Shown here in pieces: positions 7,276-15,496 of a DNA stretch of 64,000 nt. The notes under the pieces are model-generated. The model was not told the DNA's origin and searched no databases. It worked only from the letters and a program-made list of their open reading frames with translations. Source of the stretch: Myxococcales bacterium (GTDB lineage: Bacteria; Myxococcota; Myxococcia; Myxococcales; Myxococcaceae); contig JAUXRI010000203.1 of NCBI GenBank assembly GCA_030681895.1, positions 62,001 to 126,000 on the forward strand. Direction: 5' to 3'. The position numbers and the translations under genes were made by a program. Numbering within the stretch: the stretch's first letter is position 1; every line of letters begins with the position of its first letter.

Positions 7276-9513
7276 TCAGGGAACCCGAAACGCCGGCAGC
7301 GCCATCACCTGCGGCGTCAGCGCCACCTGGCGGTTCGGCACCCCGGTCGCGCGGAGCTCGAGCGTGCCGCCACGTGTCGTCTCGCCGAAGCGCACGGTGA
7401 AGCTGCGACCGTTCGTCATGGTGACGTCGACGCCTCGCTGGCCCGTCAGGTCTGCGGCAGTCGCGTTCGTCACCGCGCCGTCCATCGAGAGCACGACCAG
7501 AAACGGGCTACCGGTGGCGTTCGTCCACGCGAGGCGATGCCCGGCGGTGGTGTCGCTCGAGAGGCTGGGCCACGTCGCGATGGTCGTCGTCGCGGTCGAA
7601 GGGTGAATGCGCCGCGCGACCAGCGTCGTCTGGGTGCCGGTGAAGGTGGCGGTCGCTCCACCGTTCGACTGCACGGGCGTCAGCGGGCTCGAGAACAACC
7701 ACTCGGCCGTCGCGGCCGGTGACGTCGACACGCGGTCGAACACCACCACGACGTTGGGCTTCACGAAGAGCACCTCGCGCTCGAGCGCCGAGACGCCGTC
7801 GGTGGTGTTGTACGACGGCGCGAGGTTGCCGCCGCTCCACACGAAGTCGGCGTCGTCGACGAGCGCGAAGAGCTGTGAGGGCCCGCGGCCTTCTCGCTGA
7901 ACGAGCGTGGTGGCGGCGCGGCGCAGGCGCACCAGGTTGTGGAATTCTTCGTCCTGGTTGATGCCGCTGCGGCTCACCATGTTCGCGTCGAAGCCGAGCC
8001 ACTCTCGTTTGAAGAGCAGCAGCTGGCCCTGGTCGTGGTGCGCGTGGCTCTCGGTGTACGGGCCCGCGGTGAAGTGCATCCACGTGGCGTCGGTCGTCCA
8101 CCCGCTGCGGGCGAACACGTGGCCGGTGCCGATGCCGTGGTACGTGTTCCAGAGATCGCCCAGCGGCTTCGCGGGCTGCGTCGGCTGGTAGAGGTAGTCG
8201 ACCCACCGCTGGAACAGCTGCGTCACCTGCGGCACCGAGCAGCGGTTGGTGAAGTCGACCAGCACTCCGGCCTCGGCGGTGCCGCGGTACAGCTTCGCGA
8301 GGTCGAGCGCGTAGGCGCGGTGGTAGTCGAACAGGGCCGCGGTCGAGTCGCGGGCGTGGTCGCCGATGGGCGCGAGGCGGTCGAGCGTCGGCGTGACGGA
8401 GTGAATGAGGTACAGCGCCGACTGCCGTGCGTGTGGCGTCAGGTCGGCGAGGCGCTCCCCGGTCGTCGCTTCCCAGAGATCGTACAGCTCGAAGAGGCCA
8501 CGCATCGCGGTGCCGTAGCCGGTGCCCTCGCGAGAGCCGCCGCCGACGAGGTCGCGCTGAAACACCGGCACCAGCTCGTCGCGAATCTTCGCGTTGCGGA
8601 ACTGGTTGAGCCAGCGCGGGGCCTCGGTGTTCTCGCCGTACGTCGCGAGGCCGAGCAACATCGTCGCCCGAAGGAACGAGTAGTAATAGTTGTTCACCGG
8701 GTTGTCGACCGACCAGCCGCTCCACGCGAACGTCATCGAGCCCCAGCGCGCTTGCAGGTGATTCCACACGTTCCACACCGCCTGGTTCGCGTAGGTGACC
8801 CACCGCGTGCGCTGCATCGGCGTCGTCTGCGCGTGGCACCAGTCGTAGACGAGCGCGAGGTTGCCGATGTGGTCGCCGACCTCGAGGTAGCTGTCGCCCG
8901 CGACCGTCGCGCGCAGGTTCTGGGTGATGAGCGCCTCTTCACTGGTGACGTACGCGTCGACGTTCGCCACTGCCCAGGTGCAGTACGACGTGGTGCCGCT
9001 GACGTGTCGCCACAGCGCCGCGTTCCAGGAGGAGAAGGCGTAGACGTTCGCTCCGCCGACGGCCGAGTCCACCGTCTGCCGGAAGCGGGTGACTGCGACG
9101 CCGCCGTCGGCCGCGAGCGCCTGCAGCTCGGTGAGGCGTGCGCCGTTCAGCAAGATGCGCGGGTGTGTCGTGGGAACCGTGTAGCCGCCGTCGAGGACGA
9201 CCGTGCCTCCACCGGTCGCGGAGCCGCCCGCTTGTGCGGAGCCGCCCGCCTGTGCGGAGCCGCCCGCTTGTGCGGAGCCACCCGCTTGCGCGGAGCCACC
9301 CGCTTGCGCGGAGCCGCCTGCCTGTGCGGAGCCGCCACCCTGTGCCGAGCCGCCCGCCTGTGCCGAGCCTCCCGCCTGTGAGGAGCCGCCACCCTGTGAG
9401 GAGCCGCCACCCTGTGCCGAGCCACCCGCCTGACCTGCATCGACTTCCGCCGGGGGGGCTCCACATGCGAACGACAACGACACGGCGATTGCGGCGAGTC
9501 GGGCGTTGGTCAT
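7276..9513 (-). CDS. Heparinase II/III-like lipoprotein with tandem-repeat linker
   Basis: 745 aa. The start chosen gives lipoprotein signal MTNARLAAIAVSLSFAC; an upstream ATG at 9552 would precede it. A linker of 6-residue GGSAQA/GGGSSQ units follows (DNA repeat listed separately). The catalytic part has an alpha/alpha-toroid-like helical region (about 120-430) and then a beta-sandwich of the heparinase II/III C-terminal type. YTESHAHHDQGQLLLFKREW carries the His/Asp-rich motif of that family, and VVVFDRVSTSP fits the beta part. Expected activity is polysaccharide lyase cleavage of uronic-acid glycans; the actual substrate is unknown. Being a lipoprotein, it would act at the envelope surface or in the periplasm. 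Confidence 0.82.
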   Translation of the reverse strand: MTNARLAAIAVSLSFACGAPPAEVDAGQAGGSAQGGGSSQGGGSSQAGGSAQAGGSAQGGGSAQAGGSAQAGGSAQAGGSAQAGGSAQAGGSAQAGGSATGGGTVVLDGGYTVPTTHPRILLNGARLTELQALAADGGVAVTRFRQTVDSAVGGANVYAFSSWNAALWRHVSGTTSYCTWAVANVDAYVTSEEALITQNLRATVAGDSYLEVGDHIGNLALVYDWCHAQTTPMQRTRWVTYANQAVWNVWNHLQARWGSMTFAWSGWSVDNPVNNYYYSFLRATMLLGLATYGENTEAPRWLNQFRNAKIRDELVPVFQRDLVGGGSREGTGYGTAMRGLFELYDLWEATTGERLADLTPHARQSALYLIHSVTPTLDRLAPIGDHARDSTAALFDYHRAYALDLAKLYRGTAEAGVLVDFTNRCSVPQVTQLFQRWVDYLYQPTQPAKPLGDLWNTYHGIGTGHVFARSGWTTDATWMHFTAGPYTESHAHHDQGQLLLFKREWLGFDANMVSRSGINQDEEFHNLVRLRRAATTLVQREGRGPSQLFALVDDADFVWSGGNLAPSYNTTDGVSALEREVLFVKPNVVVVFDRVSTSPAATAEWLFSSPLTPVQSNGGATATFTGTQTTLVARRIHPSTATTTIATWPSLSSDTTAGHRLAWTNATGSPFLVVLSMDGAVTNATAADLTGQRGVDVTMTNGRSFTVRFGETTRGGTLELRATGVPNRQVALTPQVMALPAFRVP
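9221..9436. repeat. 18-bp tandem repeat, 12 units, inside a coding linker
   Basis: Twelve consecutive 18-base units of the form GAGCCGCCCGCTTGTGCG with a few substitutions run in register through this stretch. Read on the minus strand they encode 6-residue GGSAQA-type units of the lipoprotein linker. Because 18 is a multiple of three, gain or loss of a unit changes linker length without a frameshift. Confidence 0.95.
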
Positions 9514-9607
9514 GGCGACGGAGCCAAGCACAGCCTGACTGGGGCAGGGCATCGGGTCGTGCGCAGGCGGAGCGGGGCTGATACCTGTCGAACGTCAGGA
9601 GTCACCG

Positions 9608-10642
9608 ATGCGCGCCCCGCTTCCCTGCAGCATTCTCGATCTCGCGGCCGTCGGGCCCGGGCAGACCGTTCGTGAAGCGCTCTCGAACACCGTCGCGCTC
9701 GCGCAGCACGCCGAGGCGTTGGGCCTCACGCGCGTCTGGTACGCCGAGCACCACAACTTGCCGAGCGTCGCGTCCTCTGCGCCCGCGGTGCTCATCGCGC
9801 ACGTCGCCGCGCACACGCGCACCATTCGCCTCGGCGCCGGCGGCATCATGTTGCCCAACCACGCGCCGCTCACCATCGCGGAGCAGTTCGGCACGCTCGA
9901 ACATCTGCACCCGGGCCGAATCGATCTCGGGCTCGGCCGCGCGCCGGGGAGCGACCAGACGACCTTCCGTGCGCTCCGCCGCGACCCACGGTCCTCAGAG
10001 GCGTTTCCGGAAGACGTGCTCGAGCTGCAGGCGTTCCTCGGAGACGAGTCGCGCGTGCCCGGCGTGAACGCCAACCCGGGTCGAGGCACCAACGTGCCGC
10101 TCTACATCCTCGGCTCGTCGCTGTTCGGCGCCTCGCTCGCCGCAGCACTGGGGCTGCCCTATGCCTTCGCGTCGCACTTCGCGCCGCACTCCCTCGAAGA
10201 GGCCGTCGCGCTCTACCGGCGGGAGTTCCGGCCCTCCGCGCAGCAGCAGACGCCGTACGTCATCGCCGGGCTCAACCTGGTCGCCGCGCCGACGCGCGAG
10301 CAGGCGCAGGAAGAGTTTCACGTGCGCAAGCGGGCCATCGCCATCGCGCTCTTCGGCCGTGGCCGACCCCTGAGCGACGAGCAAGGCGAGGCGCTGATGG
10401 ATTCGCCCGCCGGCCAGCAGGTCGACCAGATGCTCTCGTGCGCGGCCGTGGGGACTTCGGCGGAGGTGAAGGCGTACGCCGAGACGTTCGCGGCGCGCGC
10501 GCAGGCCGACGAGCTCATCTTCACGCTGGGCTCGCCGACGCTCGAGGGGCGGCTGCGCTCACTCGACTTGTTCGTTCAAGACGTCTCGCGAGGTCTGCCC
10601 GTCATCAGTGACGAGCCACGCGCTCGCGCACCGCTGGTCTGA
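9608..10642 (+). CDS. Luciferase-like (LLM class) flavin-dependent oxidoreductase
   Basis: 344 aa. Starts LPCSILDLAAVGPGQTVREAL and continues VWYAEHHNLPSVASSAPAVL, the signature of the bacterial luciferase-like TIM-barrel monooxygenases of the YhbW/MsnO8 branch. RIRLGAGGIMLPNHAPL-type and RIDLGLGRAPGSD stretches line the FMN site. It probably uses reduced FMN from a separate reductase, with unknown substrate. ATG start 11 bases after an AGGAGTCACC ribosome-binding region. Full length for the family. Ends convergently 5 bases from the next gene's stop. Confidence 0.9.
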   Translation: MRAPLPCSILDLAAVGPGQTVREALSNTVALAQHAEALGLTRVWYAEHHNLPSVASSAPAVLIAHVAAHTRTIRLGAGGIMLPNHAPLTIAEQFGTLEHLHPGRIDLGLGRAPGSDQTTFRALRRDPRSSEAFPEDVLELQAFLGDESRVPGVNANPGRGTNVPLYILGSSLFGASLAAALGLPYAFASHFAPHSLEEAVALYRREFRPSAQQQTPYVIAGLNLVAAPTREQAQEEFHVRKRAIAIALFGRGRPLSDEQGEALMDSPAGQQVDQMLSCAAVGTSAEVKAYAETFAARAQADELIFTLGSPTLEGRLRSLDLFVQDVSRGLPVISDEPRARAPLV

Positions 10643-10647
10643 GCGGC

Positions 10648-12063
10648 TCACTGGCAGGTCGCGGTGTAGCGCACCGTGACGACCCTGCCCGGCTCCGGCT
10701 GGTAGAGCGGCTCGAAGGTGAGCGCGCCGTCGACGATGGCCCAGACGAGAGCGTTCGTCGCGGGAGCGTTGGGCTGCACACTCATTCCGTCAATCTCCAC
10801 GGTGACGCCAGCGTCCAGCTCGGGTGGGTGCGAGAGCGGGAACACGCGCTCCTCCAGGTTCGAAGGCCTCCCGCCCGGGCTCGTGGTGGTCCCTCCGCAG
10901 ACACTCACCAACTCGCCGCCCGTGCTCGTCGCCGCCGCCGTCAGGAGAGCGTCGTGAGGACCGGCGCAGGGTGCGAAGACGCCTCGAGCTGACACCACCG
11001 TCGAGACACCGCCGAACGTTCGCCGAAGCGCGAGCAGCGAGGCGACCGAGGTGCCGGCCTGCTCGAGGGTGTTTTGAATGCAGTAGACGGCGAACAGCGC
11101 GTTCGGCCGCAGCCACCGCTGGACGAGCAGCTCGTCGCGGGCGCGGTCGAGGCAGCTCTGCGTCGGGGTGCCTCCTTCGCCCACGAGGAGGCTCTGCGGG
11201 TTGAAGAAGGCCGCCGAGAGCGGCACCGAGGCGCCGCCGTCGGGTCGACCGATGAGCACCCTCATCTCCAGGTCCAGTTGGGAGGTCGTGGCGTAACGAA
11301 AGAAGGAGGTCAACTCCTGGGCGAGGGCCTGCTGGATCGGCAGCATGCCCGGACCGTCGGAGACGACGAAGAGGACGTCCATCCGTGACCGCTGTGAGGG
11401 CGTAAACGTCTGCACCATGCTGCGCGTGCTCGCGCCCGTGCCACTCATGCTGACAGTCGAGGCGTGCGACGGCGACGAGACGCTCACCACGCTCTGCTGG
11501 GCGCCCAGGGACGCTGGCTGAAAACGAAGGCTGACCTGCTCGAAGCCACGGGCAGGCACCGTCAGCGTCGACGGCGTCGCGGAGAACGGGGCCGTCGTCG
11601 ACAGCGAGACGACCTGCGGCGTTGCACAGGTGTTCATCACAACGGTGGCGCGGTCGAGCCGGCAACCCACCTCGACGGCGCCGAACGTGGCCGGGTCGGG
11701 GACGAGCCGAATGCAGCCGGCGTCAACGGGCGTTGGCTGCCCAGCGTCGGGGCGAGGCCCCGCATCCGAAGTCGTTCCTCCGTCGGCTCCGCCATCGAGC
11801 GTTCCACCACCCGCCGCGCCGCCTCCGGTTGCACCACCACCCGCTGCGCCGCCGCCCGATGCGCCGCCACCCGATGCGCCGCCGCCCGATGCGCCGCCAC
11901 CAGCCGCACCGCCACCCGATGCGCCGCCACCGCCACCAGCCGAACCGCCACCAGCGATCGCGTTGCCACCGCCAGACGTGCCTGCATCACCGGACGCAGG
12001 AGACGGCGAACAGCTCCCCGCGAACAACAGCGAGAGGACGAGGACGAGGTGGAGTCGGATCAT
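10648..12063 (-). CDS. Lipoprotein with ASH-like domain and degenerate VWA-like domain
   Basis: 471 aa from an ATG that gives signal MIRLHLVLVLSLLFAGSC. Residues 30-95 are a Gly/Ala/Ser linker of 5-residue GGASG/GGAAG units. Residues 117-210 look like an ASH/HYDIN-type immunoglobulin-like domain (PDPATFGAVEVGC...). From 228 a von Willebrand A-like domain begins (MDVLFVVSDGPGM), but the metal-site motif D-x-S-x-S is replaced by S-D-G-P-G, so metal-dependent ligand binding is probably lost. A C-terminal segment after 400 (VTVEIDGMSVQPN) resembles the tail seen in related myxobacterial lipoproteins. Surface role unknown. Confidence 0.75.
   Translation of the reverse strand: MIRLHLVLVLSLLFAGSCSPSPASGDAGTSGGGNAIAGGGSAGGGGGASGGGAAGGGASGGGASGGGASGGGAAGGGATGGGAAGGGTLDGGADGGTTSDAGPRPDAGQPTPVDAGCIRLVPDPATFGAVEVGCRLDRATVVMNTCATPQVVSLSTTAPFSATPSTLTVPARGFEQVSLRFQPASLGAQQSVVSVSSPSHASTVSMSGTGASTRSMVQTFTPSQRSRMDVLFVVSDGPGMLPIQQALAQELTSFFRYATTSQLDLEMRVLIGRPDGGASVPLSAAFFNPQSLLVGEGGTPTQSCLDRARDELLVQRWLRPNALFAVYCIQNTLEQAGTSVASLLALRRTFGGVSTVVSARGVFAPCAGPHDALLTAAATSTGGELVSVCGGTTTSPGGRPSNLEERVFPLSHPPELDAGVTVEIDGMSVQPNAPATNALVWAIVDGALTFEPLYQPEPGRVVTVRYTATCQ
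11806..11960. repeat. 15-bp degenerate tandem repeat inside a coding linker
   Basis: About ten units related to CGCCGCCCGATGCGC in a 15-base period encode, on the minus strand, the GGASG/GGAAG linker of the lipoprotein. Edges are approximate because outer units are degenerate. Confidence 0.85.
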
Positions 12064-12112
12064 GAGCGCGCGAAGGTACCGCGACCACGCCTCCAGAGCA
12101 GCCCCCCGGCGC

Positions 12113-14161
12113 TCAAGCGTGCGACGCATCCTGGGCGGCGACGACGACCTGAGGCGAGAGCACCTCACGGGCCGCGTCGATGGCCTCACGAGAACCGGCC
12201 AACGCGAGCCGGTCCTCCGCCTGGAGCACCTCGGTCGCGGTCGCGACGATGGCCTCAGGGCCACGGGTGATGGCCAGCACCGTCGCTCCCGTCACGCCGC
12301 GCAGGTTCAGCTCGGCGAGGGTCTTGCCCACGGCGTGGCTCCCGCTGACCAGCTCCACCACCGACGGTTCGCTCAGGCCCAGCCCTGGGAGCAGCTTCAA
12401 CACCTCTTCCAGCGGGTGGCTCTGGGGTTGCGCGGTGCGGTTGTGAGACATCAACGCTTCGGAGATGACGTCGACGCCGGCGCGCACGTGGCCGTCGAGG
12501 TTGTTCGTGCTCCGCCAGAAGGCCACCGCCAACACGCCCAGCAGGCCGACCAGCACCACGCCGACCGGCACGCCCGGGAGCAGCGGTTGCGTGATGGCCA
12601 CCATCGGCACGCCGACCGCGAGCACGATGCCGACCTGCAAGGTGACGTTGAGCGCGCGCCGTGGGGCTGCCGCGAGGTCGATCATGCCAGTCCCTCTGGG
12701 TGGGAGCGCGGCGTCGGCGAGCGCGGCGGCGAGGCGCTGTGACAGGCGCGCGATGCCGATGCACAACGGCAGCGAGACGGCCGCGGTGGCGCCGAGCACC
12801 AGCCACAACGGCGCGTCGCTCGTGCGCGCGGTGCGCCGTGAGACCGCAGCGGCCACGATGACCAGCGTCAGCAGCGCCGCGTCGATCAGCAGCGAGCGCA
12901 CCAGCCGACGTGGGCCGCTCACCTTCGGCGCGTCACGCAGCTGCTCCAACCAGCTCGCGTAGAGCGTGGTGAACGTCTGCACCCGGCGAGGCAACTTGCG
13001 GTCGAGGAAGCTCGCCACCGGCCCCGAGGCCTTCACCAGGAAGCCCGTCGTCAACGTCGTCACCACCGACACTGCCGCCGCTACGGGGAAGAGGAACGAG
13101 CCCGTCGCCCCCAGCGTCATGCCGAGGCCCGCGATGATGAACGAGAACTCGCCAATCTGCGCCAGGCTCATGCCGGCCTGCACCGAGGTGCGCACCGGGT
13201 TGCCGGTCAAGAACGCGCCGACGGTGACGTTCACCACCTTGCCGACGATCACCACCACCGTCAGCAGCAGCGCCGCGCCCCAGTGACGGCCCACCTCGGC
13301 TGGGTCGATCTGCATGCCGACCGAGACGAAGAAGATGGCCGCGAAGAGATCGCGCAGCGGCTGCACCAGGCGCTCGATGGCCTTGCCTTCGCCTGACTCC
13401 GCGACGAGCGAGCCGGCGATGAAGGCTCCGAGCGCGACCGAGTACCCGAAGTACTGTGCCAGCAGCGCGATGGAGAAGCAGAAGCCGACGCTCGCTACGA
13501 GGGTCGTCTCGGGCCGGGTGAGCTTCGTCACCGCGCGGACCGCCCGCGGCACCACCAGGAGCCCCACGCCCACGAGGATGGCGAGGAACGCGGCCAGCTT
13601 GCCCAGCGTGGTCACCAGCTCGAGCGCCGACAGGCCCGAGCCGCTCGAGATGGCCGTCAGCGTCGCCAGCAGCACGATGGCGATGAGGTCTTCGACGATG
13701 AGCACGCCGACGACGAGCTCGCGCAGCCTTCCCGTGATGCCCTGCTCGTCGAACGTCTTGACGATGATGGTGGTGCTCGAGATGGCCACGATGGCGCCCG
13801 TGAAGATGCTCTGGGTCGTGCTCCAGCCGAGCGCGCGGCCGACCAGGAAGCCGGTGATCAGCATCACGCCGGCCTCGATGATCGCGGTGATGCCGGCGGT
13901 GGGCCCGACCTTCTTGAGCTGCTGCAGGCTGAACTCGAGCCCGAGCGAGAACATCACCAGGATGACGCCGAGCTCCGACAACGCGGTGACCATCGCCTGG
14001 TCGGCCACGAGGGGAATGGGCAGGTGTGGGCCGATGATCAGCCCCGCCACCAGGTACCCGAGCACCACGGGGAGTTTGAGCTTCTGCGAGATGATGGTGG
14101 TGGCCGCCGCCACGGTGAGCACGATCGCCAGCGCCGAGAGGAAGTCGTGGGGCGTGATCAC
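12113..14161 (-). CDS. CPA2-family cation:proton antiporter (Kef/YbaL type) with RCK-C domain
   Basis: 682 aa. The N-terminal 390 residues are a 12-13 segment Na+/H+ exchanger domain: KLPVVLGYLVAGLIIGPH and ELGVILVMFSLGLEFSLQQL are hallmark stretches of monovalent cation:proton antiporter-2 proteins, and SVALGAFIAGSLVAES follows. Two further hydrophobic segments lie near 430-560. The C-terminal 75 residues (SVVELVSGSHAVGKTLAELN) match the RCK-C/TrkA-C ligand-binding domain. The RCK-N nucleotide-binding domain of KefB/KefC is missing. Likely a K+ or Na+ efflux exchanger in the inner membrane. Divergent from deoC with a 73-base gap. Confidence 0.88.
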   Translation of the reverse strand: MITPHDFLSALAIVLTVAAATTIISQKLKLPVVLGYLVAGLIIGPHLPIPLVADQAMVTALSELGVILVMFSLGLEFSLQQLKKVGPTAGITAIIEAGVMLITGFLVGRALGWSTTQSIFTGAIVAISSTTIIVKTFDEQGITGRLRELVVGVLIVEDLIAIVLLATLTAISSGSGLSALELVTTLGKLAAFLAILVGVGLLVVPRAVRAVTKLTRPETTLVASVGFCFSIALLAQYFGYSVALGAFIAGSLVAESGEGKAIERLVQPLRDLFAAIFFVSVGMQIDPAEVGRHWGAALLLTVVVIVGKVVNVTVGAFLTGNPVRTSVQAGMSLAQIGEFSFIIAGLGMTLGATGSFLFPVAAAVSVVTTLTTGFLVKASGPVASFLDRKLPRRVQTFTTLYASWLEQLRDAPKVSGPRRLVRSLLIDAALLTLVIVAAAVSRRTARTSDAPLWLVLGATAAVSLPLCIGIARLSQRLAAALADAALPPRGTGMIDLAAAPRRALNVTLQVGIVLAVGVPMVAITQPLLPGVPVGVVLVGLLGVLAVAFWRSTNNLDGHVRAGVDVISEALMSHNRTAQPQSHPLEEVLKLLPGLGLSEPSVVELVSGSHAVGKTLAELNLRGVTGATVLAITRGPEAIVATATEVLQAEDRLALAGSREAIDAAREVLSPQVVVAAQDASHA

Positions 14162-14234
14162 CTGTGAGTCTTAATGACGTCGCGTGAAGTGACCCTCGAA
14201 AAGGGCCATGGGCTGGGCTACACCCACACTCCTC

Positions 14235-15140
14235 ATGGCAGACGACGTCAGCAGAATCGTCGACGAGATCACCGACCGCGTGCGCCGCCGTCTCGACGCG
14301 CTCAAGGCCGGCACCGAAGAGCCCTGCACGGCGTCACCCGCGAAGAACGGCGCTCCCGCTTCGGAAGAGTGCGCGCCGTCGTGTTTCCAGTGCCCGAACC
14401 ACGACACCTGCGGCACCTCGTTGTCGGTGCGCAACGGGCTCGCCTCGCGCGTCTCTCCGGACCGCCTGCGCACCAGCCAGGACATCGCGCCCTTCATCGA
14501 TCACACGCTGCTGAAGCCCGAAGCGACGCGCGACGAGGTGCTGAAGCTGTGTGAAGAGGCCCGGAAGTACGGCTTCGCGACCGTCTGCGTGAACGCCATC
14601 AACGTCGGCACGGCCGCGCGCGCTCTCCATGGCTCGAGCGTGGTGCCCATCGCCGTCGTGGGCTTCCCGCTCGGCGCTACCGTCGCATCTGCCAAGGCCT
14701 TCGAGACCCGCGAGGCCGTTCGTTGCGGCGCCAAAGAGATCGACATGGTCGTCAACATCGGCGCGCTCAAGTCGAAGGACTACGCGCTGGTGCTCCATGA
14801 CATCCAGGCCGTGGTGAACGCCGCGAAGCCGGTGCCGGTGAAGGTCATCCTCGAGACGTCACAGCTGACCGATGACGAGAAGATCGTCGGCTGCGCGCTC
14901 TCGAAGTCGGCCGGCGCGGCGTTCGTGAAGACGTCGACCGGCTTCGCCAAGGGTGGCGCCACTGCCGAAGACGTCGCGCTCATGCGCCGCATCGTCGGCG
15001 AAGACGTGGGCGTGAAGGCCTCGGGTGGCGTGCGCTCGACCGAAGACGCGATGAAGATGTTCGCGGCGGGCGCCAACCGCATCGGCGCGTCGGCCTCCAT
15101 CGCCATCGTGATGGGCACGAAGTCCGACTCCAAGTACTGA
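14235..15140 (+). CDS. deoC: Deoxyribose-phosphate aldolase with N-terminal Cys-cluster extension
   Basis: 301 aa. From about residue 83 it is a standard DeoC TIM barrel: FIDHTLLKPEAT, VGFPLGAT, EIDMVVNIG (Asp170), VKVILETSQL (Schiff-base Lys203) and FVKTSTGF (Lys232). It splits 2-deoxyribose-5-phosphate to glyceraldehyde-3-phosphate and acetaldehyde in nucleoside catabolism. The first about 80 residues are extra and hold Cys46, Cys50, Cys53 and Cys59 (ECAPSCFQCPNHDTC), a possible zinc or iron-sulfur site, with Cys31 also present. The start used (MADDVSRIVDEI) is preferred over an ATG 27 bases upstream because the extra residues look noncoding. No other deo gene is adjacent. Confidence 0.93.
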   Translation: MADDVSRIVDEITDRVRRRLDALKAGTEEPCTASPAKNGAPASEECAPSCFQCPNHDTCGTSLSVRNGLASRVSPDRLRTSQDIAPFIDHTLLKPEATRDEVLKLCEEARKYGFATVCVNAINVGTAARALHGSSVVPIAVVGFPLGATVASAKAFETREAVRCGAKEIDMVVNIGALKSKDYALVLHDIQAVVNAAKPVPVKVILETSQLTDDEKIVGCALSKSAGAAFVKTSTGFAKGGATAEDVALMRRIVGEDVGVKASGGVRSTEDAMKMFAAGANRIGASASIAIVMGTKSDSKY

Positions 15141-15141
15141 C

Positions 15142-15158
15142 GGGCCCTCTCAGGGCTC
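15142..15158. terminator. Possible bidirectional terminator between convergent genes
   Basis: GGGCCCTCTCAGGGCTC can fold into a 7-pair hairpin with one G-T pair and a 3-base loop. It sits between the deoC stop and the stop of the facing PEGA gene. No T-run follows on either strand, so intrinsic termination would be weak. Confidence 0.3.
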
Positions 15159-15449
15159 GGACGGCACCGAAGGCTCAGACGGCTCCTTGCGGCCGTCCTC
15201 GAGTTTGAGCACGAACGTCTTCTTCTCGCCGGCCTTCACCGGCACCTCTTCTTCGTGTGAGTCGCCCTTGTGCTCGAGCCGCACCACGCGCTTGCCCGCG
15301 GCGACCTTGACGGTGAGGGGCTTCTCTCCGCTCACGCCGACCTTCTTCCCGTCGACCTTCACCACGACGCCCGGCGGAGAGACGTCGATGACGAGCTGGG
15401 CCGGACCAGCGGTGAGGACGAGCGAAGCGGCGAGCGCGATGGTGAGCAT
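15150..15449 (-). CDS. Small secreted PEGA-domain protein
   Basis: 99 aa. A short hydrophobic signal (MLTIALAASLVLTAGPA) is followed by one PEGA-type beta domain: LVIDVSPPGVVVKVDGKKVG, then PLTVKVAAGKRVVRLEHKG. The tail is Pro/Ser/Glu-rich. PEGA domains occur in surface and kinase-associated proteins; the specific role is unknown. Divergent from the phosphohexomutase gene with a 47-base gap that contains a small inverted repeat (GGCGCT/AGCGCC at 15478-15493). Confidence 0.75.
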   Translation of the reverse strand: MLTIALAASLVLTAGPAQLVIDVSPPGVVVKVDGKKVGVSGEKPLTVKVAAGKRVVRLEHKGDSHEEEVPVKAGEKKTFVLKLEDGRKEPSEPSVPSEP

Positions 15450-15496
15450 GTGTCGACTCTAAGCCAGCGCCTCGAATGGCGCTAAGAAGCGCCCTC

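Noticed and set aside
7939..9381. Plus-strand open frame opposite the heparinase-like gene
   Set aside because: Shadow; ends in the tandem repeat, where every frame is open.
9221..9436. CRISPR array
   Set aside because: Repeat units are contiguous with no spacers and encode a Gly-rich linker. The same holds for 11806-11960 and 59416-59640.
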